From assembly GCA_963575645.1 (NCBI GenBank), contig OY754470.1, positions 11,044,501-11,108,500 on the forward strand: a stretch of DNA of 64,000 nucleotides, written 5' to 3'. Source of the stretch: Xanthostigma xanthostigma. Its lineage: Eukaryota > Arthropoda > Insecta > Raphidioptera > Raphidiidae. Below, piece after piece: positions 51,690 to 62,399 of the stretch. Made by a program: the position numbers and the translations under genes. Numbering within the stretch: position 1 is the first letter of the stretch; each line of letters begins with the position of its first letter. Under the pieces are notes generated by a model. That model was not told where the DNA came from. It ran no database searches and saw only the letters and a program-made list of their open reading frames with translations.

Positions 51690-54290
51690 TTAAACTATAA
51701 ATCTCAGATTTACACCGCGTAGGTGTAGGTACGGGCAGGACGAGAAGAAAAGTACGTAAAGAATAATGATTTTTAAATTTGGTGTGACATCTTTAACGCA
51801 TCTGCTACTTGTGCTAAAATGACGTGTTTATCCCTCATGTTTACTGTTTTGTTTTCAGGTGACTTATCTGAAATATTATGTACCTACTAGATTTATTATA
51901 TTTTTGTTTCCGTTTTTTGCTATTTACAATACCTTGTCGTTGTTGCAAATAGGCCCCAGCGCTTTCGGAATCGAAAATGCTTGAGTGTGCAAGACGAAAA
52001 TGTCTTATAAAACATTAACGATAGTCAAGAAGGTGGAGGCTATTTATTTTCTCTCTTTCGTTTTCTCCCTCCCTCTATCTAGCAATCAATCGATGATTCG
52101 AAGTCTCGTTAATTCGAACGTTTGAGTCGATCGCCTCGACTTCGAATTAATGATGTTGCACTGTATTTTGTATTTTATTCGCTGTTTGTATTATCTGCAT
52201 CGGGAAGAATTTTTTGTGGTTTGATCTTTACAGATAACAATTTAAAATGGTATAGTGAAAATTTTAAAGAATTTATGAACACAATGTGAGTTGGGTTCAG
52301 CAAGAAGCCACATTTAGGAACTTGCGATATATAAAAAGACTGTATATTATAGACGATCGACAACTGAGGTCATCAGCTCCTATTGGAGGAATTTGAGTGT
52401 AACATAAAAGTTGTATACGTAATTACGCATTCGTCGAGGGAGTTTATTTTTTAAAAATCTTCATTAGTAATCAGCATATGTTTTTATGAAGATTTCATAT
52501 AGAACTACTCTTAAGATTTGAAGTGATTCCATGAATCTTTTAAAGTCACGACATCCGTCTTATTATTTCACGTGAATTAAAGAAATCATAACTAGTCACA
52601 GATATCATTTTATTGACTCCGACCGATTAAATTTTAAACTTAAGGAGGTTGATCCGTTACAGTCCCAGTCAAAATCGAATTCTAAATGGGAACTTTTCCA
52701 TAATAAATTTTTACAAAAGGTTATAAGTCGATGATACCAATAAATTATTGTCATAAAGTAAATAATTAAAAAAATAAATTAGAAGTAATAAAAATTAAAA
52801 TTAAATCATTAAAAAGTTGAAAATTCAGTTAAAATTGTCAAGAATAAAAGTCCATAATCGAAAAGTGCTAATGTTTAATAATTTTTTTTATTGATTAAAA
52901 GTCTCCTAATTAAATTGTAAAAAATATTAAAATATGCGTAAGATATCGATGCTTTACATAGTTAGTTTTCGGAACTGCTGACATTATTTGGTTATTTGCA
53001 AAAAATTAAAATGTACCGTTTGCATGCTAGGTTGACATATTTTCCATAAGACTACATGTAAAAGTTTTTTTTAATTTTTAACTTTATAAGTCTCCTAATG
53101 ATTTTGGATTTTTTACAGAAAATTTTGTCATAAAAAAACCCATTAAAAAAACTTTATTTCAGATTTTTTTCATTATCTTCGTAAAACGGCTCTACCTCCT
53201 TTAAATTAAAATACTGAAATATGTATTTTTGTTATTCTACTTTAGTGTTGCTTTGTTGTTAACAGATATGCAATCATTTTTATACAGACAGGGGTGGTTG
53301 AAATTCAAATGGGTTTCTTATAATCATTGTTCGTTGTATTTTGCGTACATACTGTGACGTTAGCATCGCTGTAAAATAAATGTTCTTATCTAAAATGGGG
53401 GATTTATATTTATATCAAAAGTAAAAAAGTTCTTTTGTGTCATAAAATGTATAAACTAAGGGTTCTGGAATTCTTTTCTTGCTGTTTGTTTTGGGGTTAA
53501 ATAGAAAATAAAATAACGATAATAGGGAATGATTTGAAAGCAGTGAATATATTTTATCAAAATTTTACTGAATGTATATTTTCTCAGTATTTCACTTTTT
53601 GTTTGAAGTTAGGGTAATATATTGAGAACGAATAGAGAAATGTAGCACAATAATACTTTTGAATTTAGCGAGATGGCTTACAGAAATTGCATTATTTAGA
53701 TATGGAATCAGCATACATACATAAAAAAGTAATTTTCGTAAATATATAGTTGCAACTATAACCTCTTACTTCGATATAGGGTAAGGTTGAGTATATTTGC
53801 AATAGTTTTAGGGTTATCGTTCAGATTTTAGAATTATAAGAAGTCAAGGGAAAGGTATAAGAACTAGGGACATATTAGCACTACCATTTTACAATCAAAG
53901 TTTACGGGATTATAAAATGCGAGAAAATATGTTAGAATTGAGAGATGTAATTTCGTGATTACGGTAGGTATCTAAATAATGCGTGTAACTATTAATTATT
54001 TATGCAAAATTATGAAACTGAGATTAATAAAGAGACAATTTTGTTATATACATAAGTGATCACAAATAAAATTAGCCATTATATTGAAAATGTACTAATT
54101 TGATTATATAACCAGTGGGCGTGTGCAAGTAATTTAAGAATTAAGCCGAGATTTTTTTTTTTTAATTTAAATATAAAACGCTCAGAAACTAGGGCTATAT
54201 GCGTAAACATAAGATCAATTAAAGGTAAGTATGATAACAAAAATATTAGGAGCACTGTGGTTTGAATCTAATAAAAAATAGAGAATAGTT
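51690..54290. other. Intergenic AT-rich stretch
   Basis: Includes a TTAATTCGAA / TTCGAATTAA pogo-like fragment around 52090-52170. Otherwise no gene or repeat recognised. Confidence 0.5.
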
Positions 54291-54365
54291 ACTTCTTACC
54301 ACAACAAGTTTATTAGTGGATGTACATTTCGAGAGCTATGCTCTCATCTTCAGCAATACACTAAA
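54290..54365 (-). repeat. Penelope-like fragment with hammerhead-like motif
   Basis: Nearly identical over about 75 bp to 5505-5585, in opposite orientation: CTGAAGATGAGAGC, TAGCTCTCGAAATG, then AAACTTGTTGTGGTAAGAAG. Confidence 0.5.
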
Positions 54366-54523
54366 CTAAACTAAACTAAGTTTTTGTAAGTATGATAAAT
54401 GTAAGTATGATATGAATATCAAGAACACTAAGGGCGAGAAATTTTTCATAATACAAATCAGTGTATATTTTTAATAATACTTTGATATATTTTTAATTTA
54501 CTTAATTAGAGAAAAAAATTACA

Positions 54524-55060
54524 GCCAATTGGGCGACGGGACCATTCCAACTTAAAAACAAAAAATTGGTTGTCTCTAAAGTCGGTTTACGGACGATAGT
54601 TTTACGTGATAACGTATTCCGCTCGAATATCATATTTAATAATACATTACTGCGCTCTCGCTTGCACGCACAGGGTCAGGCGGAACGTTATGGCGGAACG
54701 TTACACTTTTTCGTGCGTGAAGCTAGTGTTTCATCAATTTATAAGACGTTATCACGTAAAAAATATTGACATTTGATATAGTATAATAAATAAAATAAAA
54801 TTTTGATAACCCGTGAGGTTACGCGGGTAATTGCTAGTATTTAATATGATATTTGGTATTCAGTGGTTACCTGCATAATCTGTTCCACGTCATGTAAAAA
54901 TTTATCAAAGCATGCTTAACTAGATTATTTTTAACAGATCTACATAATTTATTTTCAAAATATTTCCAAAACTATAAAGTTTAAGATTGGAACAGAACTT
55001 TCTTGAAAAAATAAATAGAATAATAGGGCGTTATGAAAAGTATACCATCTATACTCTATA
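54524..55060 (-). repeat. R1 copy (minus) interrupted by R2
   Basis: CCAATTGGGCGACGGGACC at 54532-54550 resumes at 54758 with ATATTGACATTTGATATAG and continues to AAGTATACC. R2 (54566-54757) is inserted between. Confidence 0.6.
54566..54757 (+). mobile_element. R2 copy nested in R1
   Basis: TTGGTTGTCTCTAAAGTCGG to ATCACGT between A runs. The host R1 sequence continues on both sides, which defines the R2 boundaries. Confidence 0.65.
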
Positions 55061-55320
55061 TTAATATATAAAGCTGAAGAGTTTGTTTGTTTGTTTGTTT
55101 TTTGTTTGGTTGAACGCGCTAATCTCAGGAACTACTGGTTCAAATTGAAAAAAAAAATTTTTGTCGGATAGCCCATTTATCGAGGAAGGCTAGAGTCTAT
55201 ATAATATCACGCTACGATCAATAAGAGCGGAGCATCAATGAAAAATGTTGCAAAATGTATCTCAAAAATAAGCTTCTAGGTGAAATGCCGTAACTAAATA
55301 TACCAATATTAGCATATCAC
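55060..55320 (+). repeat. Repeat fragment with GTTTGTTTGTTTG and GGAACTACTGG
   Basis: ATATTAATATATAAAGCTGAAGAGTTTG, then GCTAATCTCAGGAACTACTG: the opening of a repeat type widespread in arthropods. No coding capacity. Confidence 0.4.
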
Positions 55321-55327
55321 ATCAGAA

Positions 55328-55400
55328 GTCCGGCTGGCTCAGTCGGTAGAGTACGTGACTCTTAATATAAGGGTCGTGGGTTCGAGCCCCACGTTGGGCG
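55328..55400 (+). tRNA. tRNA-Lys(CUU)-like pseudogene
   Basis: 73 nt matching eukaryotic tRNA-Lys: GTCCGGCTGGCTCAGTCGGT, loop CTCTTAA with anticodon CTT, T arm GTGGG-TTCGAGC-CCCAC, and acceptor 3' strand GTTGGGC. Only position 2 of the acceptor differs (wobble). However four of five anticodon-stem pairs are broken (CGTGA/TATAA), so it is probably a pseudogene or SINE head. Confidence 0.6.
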
Positions 55401-55579
55401 AATATATTTTTAATTTTTTTTTATTTTCTACATTACTTTCTTACATTTAAATTTATTTTAATTTTATTTACGACTAATTAAAATTAAATAAATAACAGTT
55501 TTCAAATGAGCTATTAATTGCTCATTTGAAAACTGTTATAACTATAGGGACCTATATTATATTATTCGCGCCTAAAAAA

Positions 55580-56200
55580 TTCCAGCCTATTGGGCGACGG
55601 GACCCATGCTACTTTAAAAATATTGACGTTTGATATATTTTTATAAAAAAAATAAAATTTGTGTTGTCGCGTGCGGTGACGTAGGTAATAGTTAGTAATA
55701 AATATTATGGTATACGCTATTCGTTTGCATGATGTCTATATAATATGTTTCACGTCTGATTTTTTATTATTTTCAAAATCTAGAAAAAATTCTTTAACAA
55801 AACTTTCTTGAAAAAATAAATAGATTACACAACCATTATGATAAGTATACTATTAGGCCTAGTTTATATGAGAGGCGTTGAACGCTCTTCATGTGTGCTA
55901 GGCCTTATGGTATAAAAAAACCGTTATAGCATACTTGTTTTTGCGCATGCGCCGATTTTACCCAAAAGTAATAGAACTCTTCTTATTTGCATATCAAACA
56001 TCCTCCCAAAATTTGGTTTCAATTTCGTTTAACCTGTATCATGTTCACAGTTATAGGTAAACACAGACTTTCCAAAATATGTTTTTATGTTTTTATTTTA
56101 TTCAGGTGACCACAAAACAAAAAAATATAGTAAAATTTTGAAGAAAATTTTGACCTAAATTAGTATCATTCCCCACTTGTGGTTTTGGAATGGTAAAAGG
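55580..56200 (-). repeat. R1 dispersed repeat (minus) with Harbinger-like insertion
   Basis: From CCTATTGGGCGACGGGACCC to ACTTGTGGTTTTGGAATGG. The small element at 55856-55904 interrupts it. Confidence 0.6.
55856..55904. mobile_element. 49-bp Harbinger-type mini element, TTA duplication
   Basis: GGCCTAGTTTATATGAGAGG to CATGTGTGCTAGGCC, flanked by TTA on both sides (55853-55855, 55905-55907). Inserted in R1. Confidence 0.55.
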
Positions 56201-56557
56201 TCAATACGAATAGGTACCTACTAATAATTACTTTATAAAATAATTTTACAAAATTCCTTAAAAAAGACAATTTTAATAAAGTTACAAAAAGCTCAAATGG
56301 CGTACTTATTGATTAATAGTTATAGTATTATTGTAGTATTGATGGTCATGTATGGTCCATATAATTATTTCAGTCAGTACAACTAAAAACCTGGCATAGA
56401 AAAAATCGTTAAAAACATTCGCAATAAAAGTTGTGAAACCGAATGCAAATGTTGAAAAGTTGCGTGAATGAGAAAGCGGATTTAAGTGCTACAACCTTAA
56501 TATCTAAAGATTGACTCTATTCAATAAATAGAGTAACTGTGATCCGTTGAAGTTAAT

Positions 56558-56805
56558 GATGAGTATTTGGAAGGAATTCCGTGGCATAAGGATCGAAAAT
56601 GAAGCAATACTGAGATTTTTTTAAACTTGCATTTAATACTAACGTTTCGATACGTTTTGTATCATCTTCAGAGTGACAGCACTTGAACACTCTGAAGATG
56701 ATACAAAACGTATCGAAACGTTAGTATTAAATGCAAGTTTAAAAAAATCTCAGTATTGCTTCATTTTCGATCCTTATGCCACGGAATTCCTTCCAAATAC
56801 TCATC
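56558..56805. repeat. Perfect 118-bp inverted repeat with two hammerhead-like motifs
   Basis: Arms 56558-56675 and 56688-56805 are exact inverted copies around a 12-nt spacer. Each arm reads CTGAAGA, T, GATAC/GTATC helix, GAAACG outward. The perfect match indicates very recent formation or conversion. Confidence 0.8.
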
Positions 56806-57099
56806 CTTAATATCTAATATGTAATAGATAGAAAGGTGGTTTACTTACTCATTTATTAAGCGAATTTTTGCCTATCGACTCTCACTTACTAGGTTTAGTA
56901 CGAATGCAATGGGTATTTTTGTCGCCTGATTGTTCTTAGTTCAATCCCTTACCCTGTCTTCTGAGCGTTGTGTCCGGCTAGAATATAGTATGTAGGCTAT
57001 ATATTATATAGCTCTAGCTGTTGGGAAGATAAATAACAGCTCAGTAATTGCATGTGGAGCGATACCATATTTCATACGAGCTGCGAGCCATAACTTGCG

Positions 57100-57420
57100 G
57101 AGCAATTACCGTGAGTACGTCATTTATCATTTCTGTTTCTGTCTCTCTCCTGTTCTCGTAATACGACATTCTGTCGGCGTCGCGCCACCGTCTACTGCCG
57201 GCATTGTTGTGAGTTGTAGATCGCTACGCTAAGCGTCGTTAAGACTACACAACCACCTCCGCATGTTGGCGACGCGGCGTCATGAATGTATCGGTCACGT
57301 GACACGTCGTGACGTCACAATTGCATCTGAGCGCACCTTATTAACGTTGTAGAGATGCTGCTATCGCCGTTTTAAAATGTTAACGTCGCGTTTTGTAAGC
57401 GTCGACGTACTTCTTTAGCC
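57100..57420. promoter_or_regulatory. GC-richer patch with CRE and E-box words
   Basis: Contains CACGTGACACGTCGTGACGTCAC (an E-box CACGTG and CRE TGACGTCA) at about 57295-57318 and many CpG dinucleotides, unlike the surrounding AT-rich DNA. No open frame. It might be a promoter or a decayed element. Confidence 0.25.
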
Positions 57421-57690
57421 AATATACGCTGTGTCTCAAAAGCTGCTTCATATGAGGGTGATCCGAAAAATTGAGAGCCTCAACATGAAGATGGTACCGA
57501 TTCATCCAAGCCAAAGTATAACTGAACACACGATAATGGATCTGCATTTCATAACAGCAGATAAATTATACGGTTTGTTAACAAATATATAATATATGTA
57601 CATACATTCTTTTAAATGTCTTTTATAATTGCTTAAAAATATGTATTTTGCTTTGGTTGATCAAATTATTAGTCGGTAAAAATATAGTTT

Positions 57691-57794
57691 GACAGCTACT
57701 AAAATTTAGGTTATGTATTATTAAATTTGATTTTCGAGCGGAATACGTTATCACGTAAAACTATCGTCCGTAAACCGACTTTACAGACAACCAA
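57691..57794 (-). mobile_element. R2 copy, truncated
   Basis: Minus-oriented left half of R2 from the TTGG end to TAGCTGTC; the other half is missing. Confidence 0.55.
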
Positions 57795-57799
57795 TTTTT

Positions 57800-58600
57800 T
57801 TTATCAAAATCCATCCAGCCGTTTTTGTTTAAAGAGAAATAATGCAAAAAATTAAATTTTACAAGAAATTTCGTGAATAATAAGAGTTTTCTATCTTATT
57901 TTTTTATAAGGGGGGCGTTAGTGTACAAAGTTTGGAGACCGCTGTTTTAGAGTATTTTTATGGGTAGTTGGGGAGTGGCATTTTTAATAATATCACGAAC
58001 GTATTTCGACACGTGTAGGTACTGTAAAGAAACGCTCAGAAAGAACTATTTTACGTGCCACTCGGTATGCAAAGTGTTCACGTTTACACAAAATATACAG
58101 TTTCTATTATGCACCGGTTGCAAATATGTTTTATAAATGCATAATAAGCTATAATCAAATGAAATTCCAGTATCGTCTGCGTTTTAAATAAATCCTATTG
58201 ATTTCCACAAATACTTTTAATAATGCGTAATTCTCCTGTACATTTATCTATAATAATACGGAATTTTTGGACATTTAAAGATCGCCTACATGTGTCAAAC
58301 ATAAACCTACACAACCAGCAGAGCTCAAACCTACAACCTGTATGATTTTGCACATAAGAACAGCAGAAACAAACGCAAATCTTTACAAATCAGTACAAAT
58401 CAGCAAATTTTAGTGCAGTTTTCAAGTAATTTTACTAATGCACATTAATTACTGAAAACGACACTTCACTAGCTAGTGTGTTAGTAAAGTGTTTGTGTAA
58501 TTTATTTGCATTCAACACGGCTAGACAGAAATTGCAAGCGATCGACTGACGGTCGTTGCTGGCTGCTCGTTGCAGGTGCTGCTCTAATGTGAGCTACTCC
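57800..58600. other. Intergenic stretch, nothing recognised
   Basis: AT-rich with no repeat or gene identified. Confidence 0.4.
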
Positions 58601-58605
58601 CTTAA

Positions 58606-58680
58606 GGCCTAGTTTATATGAGAGGCGTTCAACGCGCGTTGGGCCAACGCGCGTTGAACGCTCTTCATGTGTGCTAGGCC
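58606..58680. mobile_element. 75-bp Harbinger-type mini element, TAA duplication
   Basis: GGCCTAGTTTATATGAGAGG ... CATGTGTGCTAGGCC flanked by TAA (58603-58605, 58681-58683). The centre is a GTTCAACGCGCGTTGGGCC palindrome that the 55856 copy lacks. Confidence 0.6.
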
Positions 58681-59199
58681 TAAATAACATACCTTCACGA
58701 ACAGGGATTTTTGCTCCTTGCTGAGCAGGTCGTGCTGGTTCATGCTTAACACCAGTCTTTAAAAATACTATTTTTTTTTGTATTTGAAAATACTAAAGTA
58801 TACCAGCAAGTAGCAACTGTGTTCGGTTAACTGTACATCTATAAAAAAGGTTATTATAAATATTAAACCCCACTAAAAAGTTTTTAACACCTACCCCGTT
58901 TTTAAAGCGAACTAAAAAGTATAAAATAGTTTCTTTACATATAGATTTTTATTTTATTTTTATTTTGATTTGATAAAAATTTTTCTTGTGAAAAGGGTAT
59001 TTTACTTATACTTTGATATTCAAATGTGGGGACGTTCGCTGATTTATTGCGACGTGATCGTTCGGATTGTTTTGTGCCCGACGCAATGGGGACAGGTACG
59101 GTCGTATATGTAGGTGCAGTTGTATTTACTTCAGGGTATCCATCAAAAACGACATAACACTTACTATTCCAAAGTAAGTTTTTACATCAAAATATTATG

Positions 59200-59880
59200 A
59201 ATTATTAACATAAATAGGCTAAAAAATTTAAAACAATGAAAAAAATCGACAAGTTCGAGATTCGAAAATTTTTGTTTTTGGTTATTCTCAATTTTATGCT
59301 TAAAAATAACAATAAATCATTAAAATCGATATACCATTTGAAAGTAGACATCTCGACGAAAAAAATAAGCACCAGTACAAAATAAAAAAAAAATCAATAA
59401 AGTTGTTTGCCGAAGATAGGGGTGTTTTTTCGGAAAAATGGTAAAATCTCCAAAAAAAAATAAATATTTTCCATAATTAAAAAAAATTCATGCTTATTAT
59501 GTGCAAATAATTACGTACTTTCACAAAGTTTCATTTAAATTAAATAATTTTCACGCGAGAAAAAAATAAAAAACAGAAAAATCAGTTTTTTGTCATTTTC
59601 TCGCAAACTTTGTGGTTATGTCGAAAAATATACAGAATAACAGTTTTAGATTTTTTTATTATCTACAACTTTTGTATGAAACACTTTTCTCTAGGGGGTC
59701 TCGTTTCGCCACAAATAACGCAAATAACGAAACACGGTTTTCATCCCTTAAATAGCACCCTATTTCACTACTTCCCTTCATCTCAAGTTCGAAAGTTTTT
59801 TTTTTTCATTGTTTATGACCTCAACTATATATTACAACCGGCCGTTGCCTGCTACTAATTTTTTTTCAGCTATAAAAATC
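59200..59880 (+). repeat. AT-rich repeat shared with 63350-63900
   Basis: Shares the order GAAAGTAGACAT, a C/G-poor A-run region, GGTTATGT.GAAAAA and CGCCACAAATAACG / CGCCGGAAATAACA with 63350-63900. The copies are strongly diverged. No coding frame. Confidence 0.45.
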
Positions 59881-60173
59881 CGTAACGGCCCCAGCCTACT
59901 TAACATTCGGCCATATTGGTATTTGTGTACAATTCAGCGCCTACTGTACCTGCAGAGATTCTCATTACTTTTGTTTTACTTTAGGTATGAACTAGTGCAT
60001 AAAGTAAGAGGAACTCGTGTAATTGTTAAAACTTTGCTTTAGTCATTATTTTAACGTAATGTCACTTACTCGTATTATACATTCATTTACGAACGTGATA
60101 CATACTCTACTATTTTTAATATCAACTAGAAAATTCGACAAGATAATTTTTTTATATTAATGCTCAGTTATGT

Positions 60174-60312
60174 GTAAAATTTTACTTATTCGTCGCTTTC
60201 GATTATGGCAAATTTTGAACGCACCTTAACTACCTTAACTATTACTTTAGTAATAGTTAAGGTGCGTTCTAAATTTGCCATAATCGAAAGCGACGAATAA
60301 GTAAAATTTTAC
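60174..60312. repeat. Short foldback, arms of about 63 bp
   Basis: GTAAAATTTTACTTATTCGT...AACGCACCTTAACTA is inverted at about 60250-60312, with TTAACTA duplicated at the centre. Confidence 0.7.
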
Positions 60313-60730
60313 CCAGTTATGTTGTTAACGTACTAAAATACTAATCTATATTAATATTATACATATATGACTATATTTGGAAACAAGACAGCTAAGTGCA
60401 ACGTTTTGTTGTACTACAGAAGTATATCGGTTAAAGGTTTCTCTTAGAGTCCCGGAATCCGAGACCTCTTTAACACTCTCACTAGCTTCTATTGTCACTG
60501 TGGCATACGAACTATACAATGTACGTACAACCATAAATGGTCCTCTGGGATTGTAATTAATCCTCTACATCTCCACAACGGAATATAGGTTGGTTCAGAA
60601 TAAGGTTACTTTTTGCACTTCATATATTAATGTTAACAGGTCGCCATTTTTCTCTGTGAAATTTTGTCTCAAATGCATTTCCAATCCAGAAATATGTCAA
60701 CTTATCGTATCGTGACTATTGAATCATCAT

Positions 60731-61245
60731 CAGGGTGTCCCACGATATGACTGCCATAACCTGGAACTGTGTTGCTGGGGTAATTTTAAGTCAAAAATGT
60801 CTAATGAACATATACCCGGAACGCTATCCTAACTGAGCTAGAAGAATTTGGAGATTTAAATAAGTAAGCCCACTAATGCAGGTATTAGGTTCAACTGTTG
60901 GTTTTGTTATTATTAAAAGACCTGCAGGTGGCTGTGAAACACCATTAGTATTTATTCGTGCTGATCCTGAGACTCTTCGCAGAGCTACCACTTCAATTCT
61001 AAGAAGAGCTAGACTATGTATACAGCAACTGGGTGGACATTTTGAGCAACTAACTCAATAAAGCAATTACTTTTTAAATGGTTTTTAAATTAGTATGGAA
61101 TTCCTACTACTACTTATCTAAAATTTCAAATGCTTCTAGCTAAGTTATGATAGCGTTCCGGGTATATGTTCATTAGACATTTTTTACTTGAAATCACCCC
61201 AGAAACACAGTCCCAGGCTATGGCAGTCATGTCGTGGGACCCCTG
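60731..61245. mobile_element. Foldback element with transposase-like fragment
   Basis: Ends CAGGGTGTCCCACGATATG and, inverted, CAGGGGTCCCACGACATG; flanked on both sides by ATCATCAT (60723-60730, 61246-61253). Arms are about 130 bp. The middle plus frame 60876-61061 (61 aa) has R-R-A-R-L-C-I-Q-Q-L-G-G-H-F-E-Q-L, a C-terminal motif seen in insect DNA transposon proteins. Confidence 0.55.
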
Positions 61246-61406
61246 ATCATCATAAATCAAAACATGCTGAATTTGTAAACATAACTAAAGAGCAAAACAA
61301 CATGGCACCAACTTAACTACTATTCTAGTGAGGGTGATAAAGTGTAGTGGATGTAATGCATTTTCACTTCATTTAAAGATTAATAAAACGCTGCATTACT
61401 AAAAAA

Positions 61407-61995
61407 TAGGGATGCATCGATACGCCTTTTCGCCGATACGATACCGATCCGATACTCTTATAAAAATATCGGCGATGCCGATACCGATACGCTTGTTGTG
61501 AATTCAAAAATGAAGGTATAATACATAAGTCACAAGTAAGATTTTTTTTATTAATATAAAAAGTAGAGACATAGGTTAATATTAGATAATTAAAAATTTT
61601 AGTAATTAAAATTAACATTGATACGATTTTTGTTCAAAAAACAAAGTAATCTTAAGTTTTGCGGAGAAAGGCGATTTCGCAAGTCTGTTTGAATAAGACC
61701 TGCGCTGGAAAATAGTCTCTCAGATGCGACAGAACTCATTTGGAAACTAAAGTGCTACTGCGCAATTTTTTACAAGTTTGGGTATAAGACGTCATTGCGC
61801 CAGAAAACGATTGGATCTGCATCTCTCGATATATTGGGAGACCTTAGGTATCTCTCGACTTCTTCTTTGAGAGAATTACACATTTTTAAATTAAAAAGTA
61901 TCGTTGAATCGGTCATATAAATATCGTCGATACCGATATATCGGCTAACCCGAAGTATCGCCGATATATCGGTATCGGTATCGGATGCATCGCTA
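61407..61995 (-). mobile_element. hAT element with decayed transposase, 8-bp duplication
   Basis: Ends TAGGGATGCATCGATAC and, inverted, TAGCGATGCATCC, flanked by CTAAAAAA (61399-61406, 61996-62003). On the minus strand L-K-E-E-V-E-R-Y-L and D-P-I-V-F-W-R-N, then after a stop and frameshift S-S-V-A-S-E-R-L-F-S-S-A-G, are the hAT C-terminal dimerisation domain. The N-terminal and catalytic parts are missing. Confidence 0.8.
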
Positions 61996-62021
61996 CTAAA
62001 AAACATTAATAGATATTTTAC

Positions 62022-62390
62022 TATTCCAACACCATAAGTGGGGAATGGTATTATTTTAGGTCCAAATTCACTTTTCAAAGTTTTACAATATTTTTTCGTT
62101 TGGAGGTCAACTGAATCCAAAAAAACATATCAAAAATATGTTTTTTTTGGATTCAGTTGACCTCCAAACGAAAAAATATTGTCTGTGCGTCTGTTTGTAT
62201 ACACGAACACGATACAGGTCAAACGGTTGAGCGGATTAAAACCAAATTTTAAAAGGATATTTGATATGCAAATATGAAAAACCATTTTGTTTTTCGGAAA
62301 AATCGGCGCATGTGCAAAAGAGATATATGCTATAACGTTGTTTTTTTATATAATTATGATATACTTTTCTTAACATTAGGATTATTTTCT
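62022..62390 (+). repeat. R1 copy with internal inverted duplication
   Basis: CCAACACCATAAGTGGGGAA to AGAGATATATGCTATAACG in R1 order. At 62090-62180 about 45 bp (TTCGTTTGGAGGTCAACTG...) is immediately repeated inverted around CAAAA, so the element contains a hairpin not found in the other copies. Confidence 0.65.
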
Positions 62391-62399
62391 ATTACACGT

